A stretch of DNA of 64,000 nt, from the NCBI GenBank assembly GCA_029582265.1, contig CM055816.1:85339314-85403313 (forward strand), given 5' to 3'. The position numbers and the translations under genes were made by a program. Below are positions 34,405-44,491 of the stretch, piece after piece. This DNA is from Zoroaster sp. YZ-2022. Taxonomy: Eukaryota > Echinodermata > Asteroidea > Forcipulatida > Zoroasteridae. The first letter of the stretch is position 1. Every line of letters begins with the position of its first letter. The notes under the pieces are model-generated. The model did no database searches, was not told the DNA's origin, and worked only from the letters and a program-made list of their open reading frames with translations.

Positions 34405-35944
34405 GGGATTGACCCAGCATTAGAAAAGGTCTTGACTTTGCGCCCCCCCCCCTTCACTTTTGAACCAAATGTTTACATGTATTTATACCCTTGCATATTT
34501 TGGTGGTAACCAGTGGAGTTAATTATGATTCTCTTAAAACTACACAAAAAATTCTCCACAACTGGCCCAAAATGTCTTTAAATAATCAAATATTTCATAA
34601 ACATTCCAAAATGGTTTACTACATGTATGTCTCAAAATATTTGTTTATCCCAATTAATGTTTCAAACCCAAATTATTATATTTTTTTGCTCAGGTTGAGG
34701 TGGGGTGGGCCTGGGGAATGGTTAGGACAGCTAAGGCCAACATTCAGGGGCTGTTGTCATTGTCATTTAGAATCATCCTTCAAAATTTACACCGCTGGTA
34801 GCAGTCCAATGATTCTCTCCCTAGACTCCATGCTGTTGCGGATTCATACTGTGCTCTTCCATTGTTTTCAGAACAAATACTCAATTGAGAATTTCACATG
34901 GTGTCACCGTAATTAGTCTTTACTTATCCTCTTCACCATGCAAAGCTACAAGTTTTACTGATTCCATTCCCCAATGTTCCATTCCTCCATGTATGCTCAT
35001 GTAACACTGTCAATTCAATATTTATTTTTGAGACTTTCTGGTCCTTATTAAACAAAATATTAATTTTTTGGTTAAGATCAGGAAATCATTTTCCACAATG
35101 CACTCAATAATTAGTTATATTTTTTTTACATGTGTATGTTAGTATCCAATGTAGCTCTCAGATGCTCACACAGAGTTTCAATGCAAAATTTTCCTGGGCC
35201 CTGGATGCCATGCTGTGAGCTCACTTTGCTCGCTGCCTCGCTTTGCTCGCTGGCTCACTCGTATGGATTTGCCCCACCCTACTTTCAATATCACTCCGCC
35301 GCCGTTGAACTGAATAGTATTAATTTGGCCCCTGACCAATCTTCTCAGCTACATTTAGCCTTACACAATATACAGCATACTGTATACATCTACATGAGAT
35401 ACAGTTTCATTATTGTAGACATAATGGGTTTTCACATCACCAGCAGAGCAGAACAAGTCTTGTTGCTATGTACAAAAAACATAATTTGTTGCTAAGGGAA
35501 TTCATCCATTCAGTCTGTTAAACTTGCTCTTGTGCAATACAAATTGGTTGAGTGTGATGTGCACAAATGTTCCAATGCACAAAATACCATGCCATTCACC
35601 CGTGTGATAACTGAACATACTCAATTTGTATTGTATATTATAAGGGCATCTACAACAGTCCAAAGACAATTCAGATAACATTTAAATTGGTGACATGGAT
35701 AATGAATAAGAAGATTGGTCTAGTACCAAGACACCTTAATAATCAGTCTGAATTATCATTGGATATATGTACACTAGGGGATCAGCCTGTTGAACTTCTA
35801 ATGAGAATTTTCACAAATACTGAAGCTAAATTGATTTGATAATTTAATAGTCTGTCTTATTTAGATTAAACTTTTCATAACCTTATCAGGTTTAAGATCA
35901 ATTTTACATAGAATGCTAAAAGTCAGAATTCACTTTTCAGGAGA
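34405..35944 (+). other. Diverged distal module, copy 2, and array junction
   Basis: Non-coding copy of 30019-31311, then ordinary distal-module sequence to cacttttca at 35940. There it joins abruptly to a FReD fragment. The minisatellite, 5' flank and first two thirds of a gene expected here are missing. Confidence 0.7.
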
Positions 35945-36262
35945 ATGCTTATGGTCAGTTTTCTGTTTCAGATGACAAGTACACTCTCCATGTTGGTTCA
36001 TATGATGCTGAGAGTACAGCAGGTGATTCAATGGCATATCACAATGGATATCCATTCACAACAAAGGATCAGGACAATGATGCATGGTCAGGTAATTGTG
36101 CAGTGAAATGGGAAGTTGCCTGGTGGTGGTTTAAATCCTACTTTGATGCACATCTGAACGGTAAATACTACCATCATCATGGAGCGATGTGCCATATGCA
36201 GAGGGAATACAGTGGTACTGCTGGAAAGGACGTTATTACTCCCTGAAGAAAAGAGATTATTT
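35945..36262 (+). pseudogene. FReD copy 5: 3' fragment only
   Basis: Homology to the family starts at the AYGQF codons and runs in frame through VSDDKYTLHVGSYD, DQDND and SGNCAVKWE. The second cysteine of the C-terminal pair is lost (WWWFKSYFDA instead of a WFxxCF form). An insertion near 36177 shifts the frame after HLNGKYY, and the codons for the KKCSMK segment are partly deleted. There is no signal peptide, PAN-like module or promoter module. It is a dead remnant of an array unit. Confidence 0.9.
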
Positions 36263-36725
36263 AAACCTTCTCTTAGATCACATACCCTACATGAAAACTT
36301 CATACAATCAACTTGATCCCAAAAAACACGTCAGATGGGAGTGTTCATGTTTTTTTTTCAAATAAAAAATATTAATCCGAAGGAAATTAACAAAACGTAA
36401 AATAGTACAAGTAATCAGAACAATGTGTTATTAAAAGCTTAGTTTGTGATATTTTGTAATTGTGATGTTTTTGTAAAAATGAAGATGCAATAATTGGAGT
36501 TAAACTGTACTGGAGAATTGGGGGAAGGGGTTGTTTTTTGTTGATTTCCTACATGTAAATGGGGAGGGGTAGGGGATTCAGAAGGAGTGTTCTATAATTT
36601 CCTGGATTTCTACATCTTCCTCATTACTTTCAGGTTTTGTATTTAATCTGATGTTGTGTTTTTATTATATTATTTTGTTACTTTGGCTATCTATATATAG
36701 ATTTTGTTGCTGGGTTCTTTCGGAT
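36263..36725. other. Unassigned spacer after FReD copy 5
   Basis: AT-rich sequence not matching the class I or II flanks in any obvious way. I see no gene or RNA structure in it. Confidence 0.6.
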
Positions 36726-36935
36726 ACACCATGTATTAATCTCTTCTTGAAAGAAGTGATGGCTGTGAGAAGAGCCAGTTGGTTTGTTCTCAATGTTTTG
36801 ACTAGTCTACTCTAGCCATCATCAGTCTCATGAGGACGGCTAGAGTAGACTACATGTAGTTGAAACGTTGAGAACAAACCAACCGGCTCTTCTCAGAGCC
36901 ATCACTTCTTCTAAGAAGAGATTAATACATGGTGT
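36726..36935. repeat. 210-bp palindromic foldback element upstream of FReD copy 6
   Basis: It begins acaccatgtattaat and ends with the complement attaatacatggtgt. The two arms of about 95 bp pair almost throughout, around a short centre near 36830. It is the more complete version of 4948-5088. A MITE or foldback origin is likely. Transcription would give a long hairpin RNA. Confidence 0.9.
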
Positions 36936-37452
36936 ACCTGAAAGAATTTAACAATATCTATCTCCACCATGCAAAGCCTCAAATCCTACATCATATAGAT
37001 TTTATTCAATTTTTTGTTTTACTAAGGAAGTTATGAAAATAAAATTTAAAAAAAGTTTTAAGCAGCAATTAAACCCCAATTGTGACTGGGCCGGATACGG
37101 AACCGACCAATTTTAGGGGTGCGCGCTGCGGGCCCCACGGTGTGAAAGGGTTAACAAATAGTAATTACTATGAACTACTGTACAACAAATATAAATTTAT
37201 ATATAAGACATAGGATTGGTCTTTCAATAATTAACAGAATGATCAAAGTTCTTGCTTTGGGAGAGTGTGTGCATTCAGATTGGATTATTAGGTGATTTTT
37301 CTAAAAATCCATTAGTGTCAAATTAACTATATATGATAATAATTATTTGTGGAATTAGGTTAATTTTTGGCTTTTTTGATGTTCCATGACAATCATTCAT
37401 CAAATTGTTTGATATTGGATTCAACCAGGGTTAACTATACCACACTGTAGAC
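36936..37452 (+). other. Palindrome-type 5' flank of FReD copy 6
   Basis: Shared with 5089-5609. It carries an extra GC-rich insertion of about 60 bp near 37085-37150 (ending gtgaaagggttaa) that is absent before copy 2. No gene is seen. Confidence 0.7.
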
Positions 37453-37650
37453 AAAATCCTCATTCATCGACTGTACATGGAAAGGTGTACATCAGACGAC
37501 TTAAGTCTCTATACAAAGAAGTGCATGTTATTGTGTTTGCATGAATTTCAACTGTAGACTGAACTGAACAGATTAATAGACACTGCTATTACATCAAAGC
37601 CAACTTTGATATACTTGAAAAAAGACTAACTCATTTTAGATATCTCAATT
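37453..37650 (+). promoter_or_regulatory. Conserved 198-bp upstream module of FReD copy 6
   Basis: The module has the same 198-bp length here, in front of a frameshifted gene. Promoter and leader function is inferred. Confidence 0.5.
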
Positions 37651-38654
37651 ATGGCAGCTAGCTACATGATGATTTCAGTTCTCATAGCAGCCGTGTTTCT
37701 GACTGTCATAGTTGGAAATTGTCACGGTGAGTTTTCACGATCATTCACTCCATATTTCTACTTGGCCAACAACCGAGCCTTACTGAATCATGCATTTCAG
37801 TGGAAGGCTGTATCTTCTCCTGTGATCTGTGGACGAGACTGCTCTATGAATCCACAGTGTGCATCATTCAACTATCACACAAGTAACCATGTTTGTGCAT
37901 TGAATAATGCCACCAGAGCTCACTACCCTGCTGACTTTGTTGAGCTACAAGGAAGTACCTACTATGATGATAACTTGGACACTCCTTCATTTTCAGTACC
38001 TGACACTGTACGTTACAGCAGTTGTCTGATGTTGTCCCAAGCTGGTCACCATGACAATGGCATCTACACTATCTTTCCTGCTGGTCTGCATGATGGGATT
38101 AAAGTATACTGTGATATGTTGACCAATGGAGGAGGCTGGATCGTGTTCCAGAGAAGACAATTGGTTCAGTTGATTTTAATCGTAGCTGGACTGAATACCA
38201 ATCAGGGTTTGGCGATCCTTCTGGTGAATTATGGATAGGGAATGACATCCTACGTACACTAACTGGGTCAGGACAATGGCAACTGAGGGTGGATATGGAA
38301 GATTGGGAAAACCAAACAGCTTGGTCTGCTTATGGTCAGTTTGCTGTTTCAGATGACAAGTACACTCTCCATGTTGGTTCATTCGATTATGAGAGTACAG
38401 CAGGTGATGCAATGGCATGGCACAATGGACATCCATTCACAACAAAGGATCAGGACAATGATGCAGTTTCATATAATTGTGCATTGACATGGGAAGGTGG
38501 CTGGTGGTTCAATGATTGCTTTAATTCACATCTGAATGGTAAATACTACCATCATGGAAATGTGGAATATGGACGAGGAATACAATGGAAACACTGGAAA
38601 GGACACTATTACTCACTGAAGAAATGCAGCATGAAAATAAGAGAAGTCTTGTAA
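37651..38654 (+). pseudogene. FReD copy 6: single one-base frameshift
   Basis: The start, signal peptide, PAN-like module and first half of the fibrinogen domain (to [19 protein letters not shown]) are intact. At about 38159-38162 one base is missing relative to the other copies (caattggttc for caagatggttc). The frame therefore ends at 38238 after 195 aa. The other frame continues open to the usual stop at 38654, with SYNCALTWEGGWWFNDCF and KKCSMKIREVL. No other lesion is visible, so inactivation is recent, or a sequencing error is possible. A polyadenylation signal is at 38790-38795. The N-terminal half resembles copy 2 and the C-terminal half copy 7. Confidence 0.9.
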
Positions 38655-40354
38655 ACCTACTTTCACATCACTTATTACACAATTGAATGGAATCTACAAT
38701 ACAGGTCAGATGGACGTAGTTTATCTCTTATTTTCACAAATTACCAACTTAAAAAAAACCAAATCAGTCAAAATTATGTAGATGAAAAAAATAAAACATT
38801 TATAAAAATGTGATGTGGTCTGCATTTTACACACAGCTTTTAAAAGCCATCATTCATACACATAACAATTGCACTTTAATTTTCAATTTTGATTTTGATC
38901 TAATCAGATCATTGTGATTTTCATTTTAGAAAGGAAAACAAATAATTTTAAATAAAACATTTCACAACATGTGAGCAGCTTGGTTTAACCGCAATTAATA
39001 GCCAAAATGAATTAAGGTAGGACGAATAATTATTTTGGGATATATATTTACTGTAAAAATATGGTCTTCATGATTATTTTGTAAAATGTGTCATTTTTAA
39101 GCATTTGTTTTCCTTAACTCAAGTAAAATATCAATGTTCCAATGAAAAAACCCAGTTAAGTTGGTTATTGTAATAAATGTTGTGTTAAATTACATGTATT
39201 CTGTAAGTAAACATTACAATTGAAAATTAAAGCATTACGGAAATGACAGGATTTGGAAACAGGGCATCTAAATTTGTTATTCTTTGAAAAACACTGTGTT
39301 GCATAAGTTTAACTTACAATACGAGGGTGCAATGTGTATTACAAACACAACGGCATGTCCATTTAGCAAACATGGCGTCTAAAAGACACTCAAAGGTATT
39401 ACTGATTAATACATGTAAGATGTTCAGAAAATGTTGAAAAAAATATCTAATTTTGGCAGTTTAGTGGGCTACAAAATCCTGATTTAATGTAATAGTTGAA
39501 ACATGACTGATATCAAGTTTCAATGCATCCAATCCATAGAATTCTTACATAATTTGTAAATTTTGCATAATCAATGCGGTAACATGTATTATTCAAATCA
39601 CCATTTTGTTAAATGAATGTGGAATAAGATTGGTGTTTTGATCAAATTATCTAAACAAATGTAAAGTTTTACGCAAGAAGTCAGAATCCTTTTTGAGGTA
39701 TGGTGAACACAAAATGATGGCACTGTTAAGAATGGGTGAACTCTTTATTTGTATTTGCATAAGATTTACCAACTATGAAACACGCCATCCAATTGTGTCC
39801 ACTCTACATGTACATGTACCTCAAGATGGCTTTATATTGACATTGGCACTTGGTTGTGATTTAAACAATTTCTGTTATTTTTATGGCAATTTACCTTTTT
39901 TGTAAAGGGATTTGAGAATTGTGAAAATTGTGATTTTTCTTTTGAGAATTGAATTCCAAACTTAATTTTATTAATTTGCCAGAAATAACTACGTAATTAC
40001 CGGCATCAAATATTTAGTTTCTCACTTTAAATTGAAATTTCATAGAAAACAAATTTGTGGAGAATAAATCTAAGCATAGCACAGAATATATCTTTAAGGT
40101 ACATGTATGATATCATTTTGATGATGTTCATAGATGTTTTGCAACTCTGTAATAAAGTAATACTGTAAGTATTTGAATGTGAAACAAATGATGTCTCCAA
40201 TTTGACTTTCATAATGTTTGTGTCCACTTATCAGTGTAGAGGTCACTCAGACTCAGACTTGACATTTGGGACTTGGGACTCTAACTCTGTCTCAAACTAA
40301 GTGACTCAGACAGACTCAAGGGGGAGGACTTGTATTCAGACTACTACAAAAGGC
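38655..40354 (+). other. Class II 3' flank of FReD copy 6
   Basis: Colinear with the flanks after copies 3 and 7. No gene is seen. Confidence 0.75.
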
Positions 40355-40916
40355 TGGGAAGAAGGAAAGGGCTGGGAAGAAGGAAAGGGCTGGGAAGAAG
40401 GAAAGGGCTGGGAAGAAGGGAAGGGCTGGGAAGAGGGGAAGGGCTGGGGTGAAGGGGAAGGGCTGGGGTGAAGGGGAAGGGGAAGGGCTGGGGTGAAGGG
40501 GAAGGGCAGGGGTGAAGGGGAAGGGCTGGGGTGAAAGGGAAAGGGCTGGGGGTTGGGAGGGGAAAGGGAGGGGAGGGGAAGGGAGGGGAAGGGCTGGGGG
40601 TTGGGAGGGGGGGCTGGGGAGAAGGGCTGGGAGAGGGTTTGGGAAGAAGTGGGGAGGGGTTGGAGAGGAGGGTGCAGGGAGAGGGAGGTGCGGGAGAGGG
40701 AGGGAGTGCAGGAGAGGGAGGGTGCAGGAGAGGGTGGGGTGCAGGAGAGGGAGGGTACGGGAGAGGAGGGTGCGGCAGAGGGAGGGAGTGCGGCAGAGGG
40801 AGGGGTACGGCAGAAGGATAGGTACGGGAGAGGGAGGGGTACGGGAGCGGGAGGGTGCGGAGAGGGAGGAGTGCAGGAGAGGAGAGGTACGGAGGAGGAG
40901 GGTGCAGGGAGGAAGG
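40355..40916. repeat. Polypurine minisatellite, array 4 (most degenerate)
   Basis: G/A array with irregular units at the right (gtgcgggagagggaggg, gtgcaggagaggg). The other arrays have purer 17-bp units. The left part repeats gggctgggaagaaggaaa. Confidence 0.93.
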
Positions 40917-41592
40917 GTGGGATATCTAAATATCTGTACAGGGGCAGGAAGAGGGAAGTTATAATGATGTCAATTTCTTGTTTTCATTGGGGATGGGGAC
41001 AGATCATAGGGAGAAGGACCCCCATCCACATTGATAAATCCCTGCATTATTTATTTACCTTTTCTACTGGGATATATAAACTGTGCATCAAAAGAAACTT
41101 ACTGAAATTACTGAAGTTTACCTGTGTTCAAATATTTTTCATTTTTCCTTGGGAGGATTTTAATGAGTGTCCTTCCAAAGATTTGATAAGTTTCTTTTGA
41201 TGCTCAGTATATATGGTTTGAAATGTCTCAAAATTTTGTAATAAATGTTTTTTACTCTTTAATTCAAATAAACGTTTCAAACCAAAATTATTGTTTTATT
41301 TTCTTTTTTCTTTTTTTATATTTTTGCTCAAGTTAAGGTGGCTTGGTTCTTGGGGATGGTTAGGAAAGGCCAACGTTCAGGGGCGATCATTGCAATTTGG
41401 AATCCTCCTTCAAAATTTACACCACCAGCAGCCTTTCAATAATTCTCCACACAAAAGGGAGCTCAATGAAACATTTTCCTGGGCCCTGGGAAAGCAAGCC
41501 CTGGATGCCTTGCTGTGAGCTCACTTTGCTCACTGGCTCACTGGTTTGGCTTTGCCCCACCCCACTTTCAATATCACTCCGCCCCAGTTGAA
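40917..41592 (+). other. Distal module after copy 6, left part
   Basis: The distal module, including the extra segment near 40970-41170. It is interrupted at 41592 by a long-TIR element and resumes at 42443. No gene is seen. Confidence 0.72.
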
Positions 41593-42442
41593 CCATGGAG
41601 GAAGAAAACAGAAGGAGTCACAACGAAGGCATATCAAAGGTTCAATGTCTTTTGCCGCGGTCGTAAAATTTCTAAGCCAGCGCTAATCGTTTAATCCGAT
41701 TATCGAGGAGAACTACAGCCATGCTTTCTTTGCACATGCGCATTGCGCGCATTGCGCGCATTGCTGACGCGTTGTCCTATTGCACTACACGGAAGGCTGG
41801 CTCCCGATCCAATTCGACCTACGAATCCAACACTTCAATATCTTCATTGCACAGCATCGCACAAATATGAGGATTGAAATGATAAAAAGCTAAACAACAC
41901 GTCTTTGAATTTGACAATTTGTTGGCTTCCGGAGATCACCGTAAATATCCTTAAAATAAGTTGCTAAAAAGACACTTTATTGTAACATCTGAATGTTATA
42001 TTTACCGTAAGTCAGCTTCGGATTCGCCAAATTCGACGATCAAAACACCAAAATACTCGGTGGAAAAAATCGCTATTGAAGACAATGAACTGCGCAATAT
42101 AAAAAGCCCGCGAAAAGTAGTGCGCATACGTTTTGTGTTTATTTGTTTGCTACAGATTTCTACCCTCCAATTATGTATGCTGGTCGCGAGCAGGCCGAGC
42201 GGCAAAAGACATTGTACACAAGGGGATTATCGCGGTCGTAAAACTGGTAGCGTGGCGGGCGTCGTAACGATATTTTCAATGGGCCACTCCGAAGTGCTAA
42301 TTGGTTATGAGATAAGAGGCTGTAGTTCTCCTCGATAATCGGATTAAACGATTAGCGCTGGCTTGGAAGTTTTATGACCGCGGCAAAAGACATTGAACCT
42401 TTGATATGCCTTCGTTGTGACTCCTGTTTTCTTCCTCCATGG
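41593..42442. mobile_element. 850-bp element with about 125-bp inverted repeats and TTGAA duplication
   Basis: The element splits the word gttgaactgaat, which is continuous in other distal modules. TTGAA occurs on both sides (41588-41592 and 42443-42447). It begins ccatggaggaagaaaac and ends with the complement. The arms at 41593-41720 and 42318-42442 match almost base for base. The interior is GC-richer than its surroundings, with gcgcattgcgcgcattgcgcg near 41738-41760. A 125-codon open frame at 41961-42338 overlaps one arm and resembles nothing I recognise. It is a non-autonomous DNA element; the superfamily is not determined. Confidence 0.85.
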
Positions 42443-43450
42443 TTGAACTGAATAGTATTTATTTGGCCCCTGACCAATCTTCTCAGCTACATTTAGCCTT
42501 ACACAATATACAGCATACTGTATACATCTACATGAGATACAGTTTCATTATTGTAGACATAATGGGGTTTCACATCACCAGCAGAGCAGAACATAAATAA
42601 TTCATTGTTAATTCCAGTAATGAGCTTCCTGGACCAGCTAGCTAGCCTTGCTATGATGACTATGCCAGTAATGAAAATAATCTATTCAACTGTGGACATA
42701 AATCATATGATACAATCCAAATGGAAGAGAGCCAATTGCCAATTGCCAAAGCCAACCATTACGTCAATTGATAAACAGAAGACCTTACAATAAACGAGAT
42801 ATCAAGATTGAATTCAAACAGTATCCATCATATGATACAAACAAAAAACTATGGTAAGTCTTGTTGCTATGTACCAAAAAACATAATTTCTTGCTAAGGG
42901 AATTCATCCATTTAGTCTGTTAAACTTGCTCTTGTGCAATACCAATTGGTTGAGTGTGATGTGCACAAATGTTCCAATGCACAAAATACCATGCCATTCA
43001 CCCGTGTGATAACTGAACACACTCAATTTGTATTGTAAATTATAAGGGTATCTACAACAGTCCAAAGACAATTCAGATAACATTTAAATTGGTGACATGG
43101 ATAATGAATAAGAATATTGGTCTAGTACCAAGACACCTTAATAATCAGTCTGAATTATCATTGGACATATGTACACTTGGGGATCAGCCTGTTGAACTTC
43201 TAATGAGAATTTTCACAAATACTGAAGCTAAATTGATTTGATAATTTAATAGTCTGTCTTATTTAGATTAAACTTTTCATAACATTATCAGGTTTAAGAT
43301 CAATCTTTACATAGAATGCTAAAAGTCAGAATTCACTTTTATGTTAAAATCAAACCAACTTATGAAAGTTGGTCTAAACATGTATGTTTCAGAGTAAGGT
43401 TGTGCATTTTCAGTTATTTCAGGAACCGGATACCCGAAAATGAAAATCTT
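42443..43450 (+). other. Distal module after copy 6, right part
   Basis: Continuation of the distal module up to the 28-bp minisatellite. No gene is seen. Confidence 0.72.
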
Positions 43451-43704
43451 TGGCTGGCCGGGTACCCATAAATAAGTTTGGCTGGCCGGGTACCCATAAA
43501 TAAGTTTGGCTGGCCGGGTACCCATAAATAAGTATGGTTGCCCGGGTACCCATAAATAAGTTTGGCTGCCCGGGTACCCATAAATAAGTTTGGTTGCCCG
43601 GGTACCCATAAATAAGTTTGGCTGCCCGGGTACCCATAAATAAGTTTGGTTGCCCGGGTACCCATAAATAAGTTTGACTGCCCGGGTACCCATAAATAAG
43701 TTTG
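43451..43704. repeat. 28-bp minisatellite, array 4
   Basis: Nine units. The first three have ggctggccg as the variable part, as in the left half of array 2. It is the shortest complete array and ends about 790 bp before the ATG of copy 7. Confidence 0.97.
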
Positions 43705-44293
43705 TAAAAACATGTAAATACTCCTGAATGTATAAAATAACCAATATGAAGACAGGTTTCTCTTGTTTTATATTAGAGTCACAATAAATGCAGGTCCTGG
43801 ACACCTCGCTGTGAGCTCGCTTCAGTCCCTGGCTCACTGGGTTAGATTTGTCCAACCCTACTGTAAGGCTGTGCATTATTGTAACTTCATATTCAAAGAA
43901 ATGGTAATATGATGTTATTATATTGGGTATAATTTTCAGTCACTGAGTTAATCTAAAACCGGTAATTCCATGCCCAGTTAATCATGATGTTCTTCCTTTA
44001 AGCATGCCTGTCATGATTTCTCAGGATTTTTTTACAAATCTCCCTTTGCCTCAAAACTTTCTTGAAAGAGAAATAGCTACCATGGGAAGAAAGAAGTAGC
44101 ATTTATTTTCCAGAAATCAGGAAAAATCATGGCCTATATCTTTTCTGCGGGTCTGATTGATGGGATAGTGGTTTACTGGATTATATTTCAGAGACGGAAG
44201 ACGGCTTGATCATAACGCTATTAAATAAACAAATATCCATGTTGACAATAAATTTAACAACTGACGAACAGCTGTAAGCATAACACTAATGAG
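43705..44293 (+). other. Minisatellite-type 5' flank of FReD copy 7
   Basis: Colinear with 11804-12419 and sharing its private changes in the relic. No other gene is seen. Confidence 0.75.
44132..44204 (+). pseudogene. FReD relic with internal deletion, upstream of copy 7
   Basis: Same fragment as at 12231-12330, but about 27 bp are deleted after GIVVY, joining tttactg to the gattatatttcag part. It is the most eroded of the four relics. Confidence 0.78.
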
Positions 44294-44491
44294 AAAATCC
44301 TCATTCATCGACTGTACATGGAAAGGTGTACATCAGACGACTTAAGTCTCTATACAAAGAAGTGCATGTTATTGTGTTTGCATGAATTTCAACTGTAGAC
44401 TGAACTGAACAGATTAACAGACACTGCTATTACATCAAAGCCAACTTTGATATACTTGAAGAAAGACTAACTCATTTTGGATATCTCAATT
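44294..44491 (+). promoter_or_regulatory. Conserved 198-bp upstream module of FReD copy 7
   Basis: Here too the module is 198 bp long, with the same boundary as in the other copies. Function is inferred. Confidence 0.55.

Larger units (their letters stand above)
31312..35696. repeat. 4386-bp tandem duplication, copy 2
   Basis: Second copy of 26926-31311, with the same order of elements. It is followed by the unduplicated end of the distal module, which lacks the hAT-like insertion. Confidence 0.95.

Noticed and set aside
41961..42338. 125-codon open frame as a transposase or host gene
   Set aside because: It overlaps an inverted-repeat arm, has no catalytic motif, and the element is too short to be autonomous.
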